Shown here: piece after piece, positions 1-6,241 of the stretch
Layout: each line of letters opens with the position of its first letter
Numbering within the stretch: position 1 is the first letter of the stretch
NCBI GenBank assembly: GCA_026710565.1
Contig: JAPOQV010000571.1
Location: forward strand, 1 to 8,579
From: Spirochaetaceae bacterium
GTDB taxonomy: Bacteria; Spirochaetota; Spirochaetia; SZUA-6; Bin103
Length of the DNA stretch: 8,579 nt
Direction of reading: 5' to 3'
Program-made: the position numbers and the translations under genes
Notes under the pieces: generated by a model
The model's database searches: none
Seen by the model: only the letters and a program-made list of their open reading frames with translations
What the model was told of the DNA's origin: nothing

Positions 1-34
1 GCTCGCGCTCGGCGCCTGCGCGGGTCAGTAGCCA

Positions 35-99
35 GAGCCCACGCGGGGCTCGGCGCACGTCTCGGTCCGGGGCGGCACCGCCCGTAACGGCAGAGCCGT
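35..99. repeat. Cluster of three short GC-rich hairpins
   Basis: Three short perfect inverted repeats follow each other: 35-40 with 46-51 (GAGCCC/GGGCTC), 70-75 with 78-83 (GGGCGG/CCGCCC), and 87-91 with 95-99 (ACGGC/GCCGT). Individually these are expected by chance in GC-rich DNA; the close spacing is mildly notable. No T-run follows, and no known RNA family is recognised. Confidence 0.3.
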
Positions 100-401
100 C
101 CCCCAACCTGGCCTCCGCAACCGCCCGGCGCCGTGAAGGGCCACTCTACGCCTCCCTGCCGCGCCTGCCGCCACGTCCGAGAGGCTCCGCTCGCGGTCAA
201 GCAAGCCCCGTCGGTGACTGATTCTCGACCCTCACGAATAATGCAGGCTAGGCCACTCTGGGCCCCGATCCACACTGCACGGTGCGGTGGTACAACTCCG
301 CTTGGTTGAAAACGTTTCTCGTCTGCCCATGCGTAAGCCATCAAGGCGACGCCCACGGCCGCATGAAGGGCGATTCCACCGCGAGATCCACAGCCCTCGC
401 G

Positions 402-429
402 CATCGCCCCGCGAACACGCGGGTCGATG
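402..429 (-). terminator. Strong hairpin downstream of res, possible transcript 3' end
   Basis: Two 12-base arms, 402-413 and 418-429, pair with one mismatch (407/424) around a 4-base loop. On the minus strand the stem is CATCGACCCGCG, loop TGTT, CGCGGGGCGATG. It begins 28 bases after the res stop, the right place for an operon end. No T-run follows on either strand, so it is not a classic intrinsic terminator. It may stabilise the 3' end after Rho-dependent termination. Confidence 0.45.
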
Positions 430-457
430 GCGTCTTCACTAGCCGCAGGCGGTCCTT

Positions 458-3451
458 TCACCTACTCATATCAACGTTTGCAAGCAGCTCATCAAATCCG
501 GTCGCCACTTCATAGCGAGCCGCTGACTCTCTTACCTTCAGGGCGCTGAAGTGTGCGCGTCCACAGGCGATCTTGGCGCTCTCGGGCATGCGGAGATCGT
601 CGAGAAACGGGCTGCCCTTGGTCTCGACGACGAAATAGAGCCGTTCGCCCTCGTCCGTATCGAGCAGGACGGCCCAGTCAGGGTTGTAGTTGCCGAGTGG
701 TGTCTTGACCCGGAACCATCCCGGCAACTTCGCGTACACCTTGGCCGCGTCGTTCTTTTCGAGCTGGTCGGCAAAGCGGGCCTCGACGTCCGACTCGTAC
801 ACCACGCTCTCATGGACCGACTTGCTCGCCTTGCGCATGTTCTTCAGATAGCCGGTCAGCTCTTCAGTCTCGAACAGTTCCTGCGCGTAGTAGTGCTCGT
901 CTCCCAGGCGCTGGTACTTGATGCCGTCAACCAGTGCCTGTCGTTTGCAGCGGTTGATCGCCTGCCCGGCAAGCTCGATGAATTGCTGCGGATTGCGCTT
1001 GAAGTCGTCGATGCGCCGGCTGCCACTCAGAATGCGTTGGATGCTGCGCCGCGTGAGTTGTGTTCGATCCTGAAGCTCCGTCAGCACGTCGGGCAGTTCG
1101 ATGTCGGTCTCGTCCAACACGACCGTCGCGGACCCGCACGTCTCGGTGGCTTCCACCCCGCCTTGACCGATCGCGATATCCGCCTTGCGCCACTGTAGTC
1201 GCGTCCTCGGGATCGGCGGCGCTTCCCGCAGCGCCCGGGCGCACTTCCCGAGCAAGTCCTCGTTGTCGAACGCCACCCGATACGTGGTCTGGTGCTTGAT
1301 CCGATCCCAGAGCGCCTTGAACTCCCGGCTGCGGAGCACCGCCTGACGTGGCCGGACCCGGCGCCGCTCGTCGGCGTTCTTGATCTCCAGTCGGCCGGCC
1401 AGCCTGCGCAAGACCCTGACGATTTCGGCGTGTTGCGGAGCGAACTCCTCGGGAACGACCAGTGTCTCGTCCTTGAGCGCCCCGCGAAGCGAATCCTGAA
1501 CGCGGCCCTTGGAGTCGATATAGCCTTCGTCCTGCAGGTGCTCCCACAGGGCTTCGGACGCCTTGAACCCGAGAGCCTTTGCCTTGCCGGCAGCTTCATC
1601 CACCAAAATCGCAGCGAACTGATGCCGTTCCACCACGCCGAAGCGAAACCCGGTGTCTCTCTCGATCTCCTTCTGCAGGTTCTCGGCGAACGCCTCGTAG
1701 CTTTCCATCGCCACGACGGTGAGCGTGTTGACCTCGAAGCCACGCAGGCGCTGACCTTGCTGGTTGACGCACAGACGCAGGCCGCGCCCGATAGTCTGCC
1801 GCCGCTCCCTCTCGGACTGGATGTCGCGCAGCGCGCAGATCTGGAACACGTTGGGGTTGTCCCAACCCTCGCGCAGTGCCGAGTGGGAGAAGATGAACTT
1901 GAGCGGCGTGTCGAGGCTCAGAAGCGTCTCCTTCTCCCGCATGATGAGGTTGTAGGCCCGCTCGGCGTTGTCCCTGTTCGCTTGGTTGTTCTCGGCCGTG
2001 TTGGTCCATCCGCCCTTCCTGTCGATGGAAAAGTAGCCGTTGTGGACCTCCTCGGCCGATGTGGTCACATCGACCTCCTCGAAGAGGGTGTTGTAGTCCG
2101 GATGTCTGGCCAGACGCCGGTACTCCTCCTCGAAAACCCTCGCGTATTCGCCTTTGGCTACATTGCCCTCCGCGTCATACCGCCGGTAGCGATCCACCCT
2201 GTCGATAAAAAATAGGCTGAGCACCTTGATACCGTGCGGGCGAAGCCGCTTCTCCTTGTTGAAATGCTCACGGATGGTCCGGCGGATCATCTCGCGCGCA
2301 ACGGCGGAGGCGTCCACGTCCCCCCACGACTCTCCCGGCCGCAGATAATGTTCGTCTCCCGGAGTCCGAAGTTCAAGGAACTCCTTTCCTCGCTCCACGC
2401 GAATCTCGCCGATGCGGCAATTCCGATAGACGACCCGGCCGGTGGTCTGCTCTAGGTCGTCACCGTCCATAACGGTCCTCTCCTGACGACGAACGCCGCC
2501 CGCCGACTCCACGTCGATCTCGACCCGGGCGCTGATCGTGCCACTCCGGTTGCTCGTGGCGACCAACCGGACATAGGGCTTGTTGTGAGCGCCCTGGATG
2601 GTGGCGGACGCAACCTCGATCTGCTTCACGAGCTTGCGGTCGTAGGCGTCCACCGCATCGAGCCGGTAGACCATGTGGTGCCGGTCAACGTGCGTCGCAG
2701 AATAGCGCAGGGTGCAAAGCGGATTCATCGCTCCCAGCGCTTCTCGTCCTCGTCCTCGCAGGCCGCCGTCGACGCTCTGCGGCTCGTCGACGATGACCAC
2801 GGGCTGGGTGGCTCGGATCAGATCGATTGGTTTCTCGCCGCCCGTCTTCTCGCTGTCCTTGTAGAGGTTGTTGACATCCTTCTTGTTGATGGCGCCGACG
2901 GTTACCACCATGATCTGTATCTGCGGGCTGGAAGCGAAATTCCGCACCTGCCCGAGCTTGGCAGAGTCGTAGAGGAAGTACTCGAACGGGGTTCCGGAGT
3001 AGAGCGCCCGGAAATGGTCTTCCGTGATCTGGAGGGATTTGTACACACCCTCCTTGATCGCGATGGAAGGCACGACGATGACGAACTTGGTAAATCCGTA
3101 ACGCTTGTTCAGCTCGAAGATCGTGCGGAGATAGACGTAGGTCTTGCCCGTACCCGTCTCCATTTCCACCGTAAAGTCGCCCGAGACTAGCGAATCGGAC
3201 GGCGGCACGCCGTTGCGGAGCTGAACGTCCCTCAGGTTCGAACGGATCTCGTCATCGAGCAGGGTCAGCCGGTTGCCGATACCGAGATGACTCTCCACGA
3301 AGAGCCGACGCGGGATTGCGGTCGATTCCGGCGTGACGGTGAACTCGGACCGGCAGGCTTCCTGGCCGCGAAAAAGGTCGCAGACGGCCTCGATGGCCTG
3401 GAGTTGAAAGTCGAGGTCGGGTTCGAAATGGAGCTTCATGTTTCTCGTCAC
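458..3451 (-). CDS. res: Type III restriction enzyme Res subunit (helicase plus PD-ExK nuclease)
   Basis: Restriction subunit of the type III system. By family knowledge it works in complex with Mod, hydrolyses ATP to switch to a mobile state on DNA, and cleaves when two complexes meet. It has 997 residues from the GTG at 3451. Seen, in that numbering: conserved opening MKLHFEPDLDFQLQAI from residue 5; Walker A METGTGKT at 97-104 (bases 3140-3163); Walker B VDEPQ with DEPQ at 222-225; motif III YSAT ending near 253; SALREGWDNPNVFQ near 524; motif VI QTIGRGLR at 552-559; and a C-terminal nuclease NPDWAVLLD with D925, then VVETKG with E943 and K945. All key residues are present, so it looks intact. 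The GTG overlaps the small ORF stop (GTGA). The alternative ATG at 3439 would remove 4 residues; a GTG at 3520 is also in frame but poorly supported. It is the last gene of the operon. Confidence 0.95.
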   Translation of the reverse strand: MTRNMKLHFEPDLDFQLQAIEAVCDLFRGQEACRSEFTVTPESTAIPRRLFVESHLGIGNRLTLLDDEIRSNLRDVQLRNGVPPSDSLVSGDFTVEMETGTGKTYVYLRTIFELNKRYGFTKFVIVVPSIAIKEGVYKSLQITEDHFRALYSGTPFEYFLYDSAKLGQVRNFASSPQIQIMVVTVGAINKKDVNNLYKDSEKTGGEKPIDLIRATQPVVIVDEPQSVDGGLRGRGREALGAMNPLCTLRYSATHVDRHHMVYRLDAVDAYDRKLVKQIEVASATIQGAHNKPYVRLVATSNRSGTISARVEIDVESAGGVRRQERTVMDGDDLEQTTGRVVYRNCRIGEIRVERGKEFLELRTPGDEHYLRPGESWGDVDASAVAREMIRRTIREHFNKEKRLRPHGIKVLSLFFIDRVDRYRRYDAEGNVAKGEYARVFEEEYRRLARHPDYNTLFEEVDVTTSAEEVHNGYFSIDRKGGWTNTAENNQANRDNAERAYNLIMREKETLLSLDTPLKFIFSHSALREGWDNPNVFQICALRDIQSERERRQTIGRGLRLCVNQQGQRLRGFEVNTLTVVAMESYEAFAENLQKEIERDTGFRFGVVERHQFAAILVDEAAGKAKALGFKASEALWEHLQDEGYIDSKGRVQDSLRGALKDETLVVPEEFAPQHAEIVRVLRRLAGRLEIKNADERRRVRPRQAVLRSREFKALWDRIKHQTTYRVAFDNEDLLGKCARALREAPPIPRTRLQWRKADIAIGQGGVEATETCGSATVVLDETDIELPDVLTELQDRTQLTRRSIQRILSGSRRIDDFKRNPQQFIELAGQAINRCKRQALVDGIKYQRLGDEHYYAQELFETEELTGYLKNMRKASKSVHESVVYESDVEARFADQLEKNDAAKVYAKLPGWFRVKTPLGNYNPDWAVLLDTDEGERLYFVVETKGSPFLDDLRMPESAKIACGRAHFSALKVRESAARYEVATGFDELLANVDMSR

Positions 3452-3558
3452 TCTTCCTCTACGCGCGTCGGTGGCGGCACTTCCGTCGGATATCCCCCCC
3501 ACAACGGCTGGCGGTCCCACATCCCATGGCGCCGCCCGGCAGGTTCGATATCACTCAT
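3448..3558 (-). CDS. Putative 36-residue small ORF between mod and res
   Basis: A short ORF, starting MSDIEPAGRRHGMWD and ending PPPTRVEEE, with ATG at 3558 and TGA at 3450-3448. I do not recognise it. Support: a near-perfect Shine-Dalgarno just upstream, a start 12 bases after the mod stop, and a stop that overlaps a GTG start for Res as GTGA, the same junction type seen between the helicase and DUF4391. The peptide is rich in Pro, Gly and Trp with an acidic tail, without signal peptide or membrane segment. It may be a translational-coupling leader that delivers ribosomes to res, a real small protein, or the true N-terminus of Res if the G7 tract inside it slips or is miscounted by one base. 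Coding status is inference. Confidence 0.45.
   Translation of the reverse strand: MSDIEPAGRRHGMWDRQPLWGGYPTEVPPPTRVEEE
3456..3459 (-). promoter_or_regulatory. Probable ribosome binding site for res
   Basis: GAGG (within AGAGGAAGA) on the minus strand lies 4 bases before the GTG at 3451 and 16 bases before the ATG at 3439. The spacing favours the GTG as the start. Confidence 0.45.
3494..3500 (-). repeat. G7 homopolymer, possible -1 slippery site
   Basis: Seven consecutive C on the plus strand, G7 in the mRNA. In the frame of the small ORF the tract reads G GGG GGA, which fits the X XXY YYZ pattern of a -1 slippery heptamer. After a -1 shift the frame stays open and joins Res. Function unproven. 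Confidence 0.45.
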
Positions 3559-3560
3559 GC

Positions 3561-3567
3561 CACCTCC
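3561..3567 (-). promoter_or_regulatory. Strong ribosome binding site in the mod-res gap
   Basis: GGAGGTG on the minus strand, a full-length match to the 16S rRNA tail, ends 2 bases before the ATG at 3558 and begins 4 bases after the mod stop. It is the best Shine-Dalgarno in the gap and points at the 36-codon ORF, not directly at the conserved Res start. Confidence 0.65.
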
Positions 3568-3570
3568 GCA

Positions 3571-5469
3571 TCAGAGGCTCCGCACGTTGCCGAGCCCGTG
3601 CTGCTCCAGGATGGTCGTGAGGTTGGTCTTGGCGACGTCGTCGGCGAAGGCGCTGTCGCGGAAGATGACCCTGGTCTCTCCGACGGGCGCCAACTCGGCG
3701 CGCCATTTGACGATGCCGAGGGCCAGGGGCTCCACGGCGTCGTGGTCGATCTTCTCCGCAAGGCAGGTGATCAGGGCGCCGGCACCGACGGCGCGTACGG
3801 TCGTGCCGGCGATAGCGCGCGCGTCGATGGGCACGCAGAGATCGAGGCCCAGCTTCAGCAGCATCTCGTAGAGAATGTCGTCCTCATTGCGGTCGGGCTT
3901 GATGTGCTCAAGGTTGTCGAGCAGTGCTCCCTCCAGGTCATCGCGGTCCGGCTCCCAGGCGCGGATGTTGGAGGTGTCGAGCCTGAACACGCGGAAGCCG
4001 AGGTCGCCTGCGAACGTGGGGTTCTCATCCCTAATCCTCGCGGCGGCGCGGCGGAGGCGCTCCTTTGTGAGCTCGGCTATGTTGCGGGGTCTGCTGAGCT
4101 TGTCACAGTAGGCAGCAGAACTTCTCTGGTCCTTATTGTCTATGTCGAGTGGTTGCGGCAGCTGCACAAGAACGCCCTGTCGGTTCCCTCCGTCCTTCGC
4201 GTTTTGGGCCAGTAGGGCTTCACCAGTGGTTCCCGACCCTGCAAAATAGTCCACAACTATGTCGCCGCCATCCAATGTCGTTGTAGTGGCTATTAGTGTC
4301 TTAATGAGTTCAGTTGGTTCTATTGTGTCAAACCCGTGGTCATTTCCTAAGAGTCGGTTCATCTCCCATTTCCCCGCTTCCGATGTAGATGACCATTCAC
4401 TTTCCATGAAGCAATAGAAAGGGTCATGTGCAGCGTCTTCTTCATCCTCGAAGTATCTGCGAAATGGCGTGCCATCGCGGTATTCAACGTAGCCGGCGTC
4501 ATGCAGCCGGCAGATTTCTGCTTTACCGCCCTGCCAGCGTTGTCCGTCGGGTGGCTCGTACCCATTGACCTCAAAGCTCATTGTACCCCTGTAGTTGTTA
4601 CCCCTGTTGGACTTCAGGATAGTTGCGAGCCTATACTTCCGACCGTCGATTTCGTGTGGATAGCAACGAATGTTGCCTGTGTGAAGGGGTTGGAACGATT
4701 TATCATGTTCGGTCCGCTGATAGATCGCGACGTACTCCGTTTCCTTCTGAGGTCGATGTCGTGCGCATCCGACGTTCACAGGTTTGACCCGAGCCTTCCA
4801 AGTAACAAAGCCCACCAGGTTCTCTTCGCCGTAAATTTCGTCACAAATTCGGAGCAAGTTGGCAATTTCGATGTGGTTGATCGATATACAGATTACCCCA
4901 TCGGGCCTCAGCAGGCTTCGCGCAACCTTCAACCGTGGGTACATCATATTCATCCACTCGGTATGAAACCGCCCCGATGCATCCGTATTGGACGACAACT
5001 TCCGATTCTCCCCATCGACCTGGCCGGTCAGCTCGAGATAGTTGCGCATGTTGTCACGGTAGTTGTCGGGGTAGATGAAGTCCTTGCCGGTGTTGTAGGG
5101 CGGATCGATGTAGATCAACTTGACCTTGCCGGCGTAGCTCTTCTGCAGGAGCTTCAGCACCTCCAGGTTGTCGCCCTCGATCAACACGTTCCGCGTCGTG
5201 TCCCAGTCGACGCTGTCCTCGCGGCACGGACGCAGGGTGCCGGTGGAGGGCTTCAGGGCGAGTTGACGGGCTTGCCGCTTGCCGTGCCAGTTGAGCCCGT
5301 ACTTCTCCTCGCGCTCGTCGACAGCGGCGCCAAGAAGCTGCTTGAGCACCGCGAAGTCGACCTTCCCCTCGGTGAACGCCTCCGGGAACAGAGTCTTGAG
5401 GTGCTGGATGTTCTCCTCGACGACATCCGCCGAGCGGGTCTCCGGGTCGTTGGAAACGATCTTCTTCAT
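3571..5469 (-). CDS. mod: Type III restriction-modification methyltransferase (Mod), N6-adenine
   Basis: DNA methyltransferase and target-recognition subunit of a type III system. Family knowledge says it transfers a methyl group from S-adenosylmethionine to adenine on one strand of a short asymmetric site, and guides Res. The protein is 632 residues from the ATG at 5469, normal for this family. Seen: an N-terminal region typical of Mod (EKYGLNWHGKRQARQLAL, then GTLRP), the catalytic motif IDPPYNTGKDF with DPPY at 122-125 (bases 5095-5106), the ASGRFHTEWMNMMYPRL segment near 164-180, and the SAM-binding motif VVDYFAGSGTT with FAGSGTT at 409-415 (bases 4225-4245). DPPY preceding FxGxG marks the beta class. 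The segment between them should hold the target-recognition domain; its GC content is clearly lower than the rest. Where many relatives read ISIDD this protein has ISINH at 196-200. No simple repeat suggesting phase variation is seen inside the gene. Methylation site unknown. Confidence 0.95.
   Translation of the reverse strand: MKKIVSNDPETRSADVVEENIQHLKTLFPEAFTEGKVDFAVLKQLLGAAVDEREEKYGLNWHGKRQARQLALKPSTGTLRPCREDSVDWDTTRNVLIEGDNLEVLKLLQKSYAGKVKLIYIDPPYNTGKDFIYPDNYRDNMRNYLELTGQVDGENRKLSSNTDASGRFHTEWMNMMYPRLKVARSLLRPDGVICISINHIEIANLLRICDEIYGEENLVGFVTWKARVKPVNVGCARHRPQKETEYVAIYQRTEHDKSFQPLHTGNIRCYPHEIDGRKYRLATILKSNRGNNYRGTMSFEVNGYEPPDGQRWQGGKAEICRLHDAGYVEYRDGTPFRRYFEDEEDAAHDPFYCFMESEWSSTSEAGKWEMNRLLGNDHGFDTIEPTELIKTLIATTTTLDGGDIVVDYFAGSGTTGEALLAQNAKDGGNRQGVLVQLPQPLDIDNKDQRSSAAYCDKLSRPRNIAELTKERLRRAAARIRDENPTFAGDLGFRVFRLDTSNIRAWEPDRDDLEGALLDNLEHIKPDRNEDDILYEMLLKLGLDLCVPIDARAIAGTTVRAVGAGALITCLAEKIDHDAVEPLALGIVKWRAELAPVGETRVIFRDSAFADDVAKTNLTTILEQHGLGNVRSL
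4246..5094 (-). other. Low-GC segment of mod holding the target-recognition domain
   Basis: This is the stretch between the DPPY and FAGSGTT codons. Hand counts of 60-base lines give about 45-55 % GC here (27/60 at 4381 and at 4801, 28/60 at 4261). Lines outside give 37/60 at 4141, 40/60 at 3601 and 38/60 at 5161. The boundaries coincide with the two conserved catalytic motifs. This fits domain exchange in mod, where conserved motifs serve as the recombination flanks, but is not proof of it. Confidence 0.6.
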
Positions 5470-5474
5470 GGATT

Positions 5475-5479
5475 CTCCC
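5475..5479 (-). promoter_or_regulatory. Ribosome binding site for mod
   Basis: GGGAG on the minus strand lies 5 bases before the ATG at 5469. The in-frame GTG four codons upstream (5481) has no Shine-Dalgarno match in front of it, so the ATG is preferred. Confidence 0.55.
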
Positions 5480-5482
5480 ACC

Positions 5483-6241
5483 CTACAGTCTGGCTCGCAC
5501 AGCGGCCAGGTCCGTCCGCAGGCGATTGAGTTCCAGGTTGAGTTCCGCGAGACGGCGCACTTGTCTCTCCTTGGAGCCCTCGGCGCTCAACTCGGCAATC
5601 CGGCATTTCAGTCGCTCGTATTCCAGCGACGCAGCGGCGCGGCCCGTTGCTGCCTCAGGCGGCCCTGGGACGAGAAACACCCCGGTGACCGCGGCGACAC
5701 GCAGAGCCAGCAGGGCATCCATCCAGCCCTGGTAGAGCGCGTGGAGCGAGGCGCGAGGCTGGCGGGGCACGGCGAGGGCATCCCGAAACGCGATCTCGGC
5801 ATCAACGGCCGCGGTGTTGCCGAGTTCAACTGCGATCAGAGCGCCGTCCAGCACGGTCTTGCCCGTCTCGCCACGAGACCAGCGTTTGTGAGCCAGCGAA
5901 AGCTGCGGCCCGTGGGCCTGCCGAGTGGCAAGCAGCACCGGGTACGGCACGGCGCGGTGCACCAGTTCGGTGATGCGGCCGACGCGTGCCCCGGGACGCA
6001 GGGTGAGCTGGAGGACGGCGATCTCCCGGTATTCGCGCTCGGGGTCACCATATGCGGCCACGCCGACGGTCGTGGGTTTCAGTGCCGCCAGCCACCGGAG
6101 CTCGTCGACCTCCTCCCGGATGCGCCGCTTGTCGCGGGCCGTTGGCGCGCCGTTCTCCACCAGCAGCATCTTCGGCACGCGACGGTCGACCAGGGCGCCG
6201 TCGGGGAGCGCGAGGGCGGCCATGAGATCGAAGGTGCTCAC
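5483..6241 (-). CDS. DUF4391 domain protein, coupled to the SNF2 helicase
   Basis: A 252-residue protein that I recognise as DUF4391, a family of unknown biochemical function that I recall next to SNF2 helicases and type III restriction genes. Family-like segments are EEVDELRWLAALKP at 43-56, ELVHRAVPYPVLL at 92-104 and LSLAHKRWS at 114-122. The C-terminal part, about 205-252, is rich in Leu, Glu and Arg with heptad-like spacing and probably forms a coiled coil. No signal peptide, membrane segment or obvious catalytic triad is seen. The start is GTG, overlapping the helicase stop as GTGA (6241-6238) behind a strong AGGAGG, so translation is probably coupled. The stop is TAG at 5485-5483, 13 bases before the mod ATG. 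A structural or adaptor role linking the helicase to the restriction module is inference only. Confidence 0.85.
   Translation of the reverse strand: MSTFDLMAALALPDGALVDRRVPKMLLVENGAPTARDKRRIREEVDELRWLAALKPTTVGVAAYGDPEREYREIAVLQLTLRPGARVGRITELVHRAVPYPVLLATRQAHGPQLSLAHKRWSRGETGKTVLDGALIAVELGNTAAVDAEIAFRDALAVPRQPRASLHALYQGWMDALLALRVAAVTGVFLVPGPPEAATGRAAASLEYERLKCRIAELSAEGSKERQVRRLAELNLELNRLRTDLAAVRARL

Larger units (their letters stand above)
1..457. other. Region without a convincing gene, downstream of the operon
   Basis: No ORF here has a ribosome binding site and a recognisable product. A minus-strand frame stays open from about 461 to the left edge without a stop. Its upstream part reads GIALHAAVGVALMAYAW (about 327-377), faintly like the C-terminal GFHHHAAL...AY region of IS701-type transposases. 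Further left it becomes low-complexity Gly/Arg/Pro. It may be a decayed insertion sequence or simply non-coding GC-rich DNA. No tRNA or CRISPR repeat was seen. Confidence 0.4.

Noticed and set aside
282..515. Plus-strand 77-codon frame overlapping the res 3' end
   Set aside because: It has Ser/Arg-rich low-complexity sequence, no Shine-Dalgarno, and overlaps the real Res C-terminus.
1292..2215. Plus-strand open frame of 307 codons opposite res
   Set aside because: Antisense to the conserved Res helicase region, no motif, no ribosome binding site seen.
3452..3520. Res starting at the in-frame GTG at 3520
   Set aside because: There is no good ribosome binding site, the added residues are not part of the usual Res N-terminus, and the GTG at 3451 has a better-placed GAGG and an overlap.
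5470..5481. Mod starting at the GTG at 5481
   Set aside because: It adds only four residues, has no Shine-Dalgarno, and the ATG at 5469 has GGGAG at good spacing.
4426..5529. Long plus-strand open frame opposite mod (367 codons)
   Set aside because: It lies fully antisense to a clear Mod, has no recognised domain, and long antisense frames are expected in GC-rich genes.
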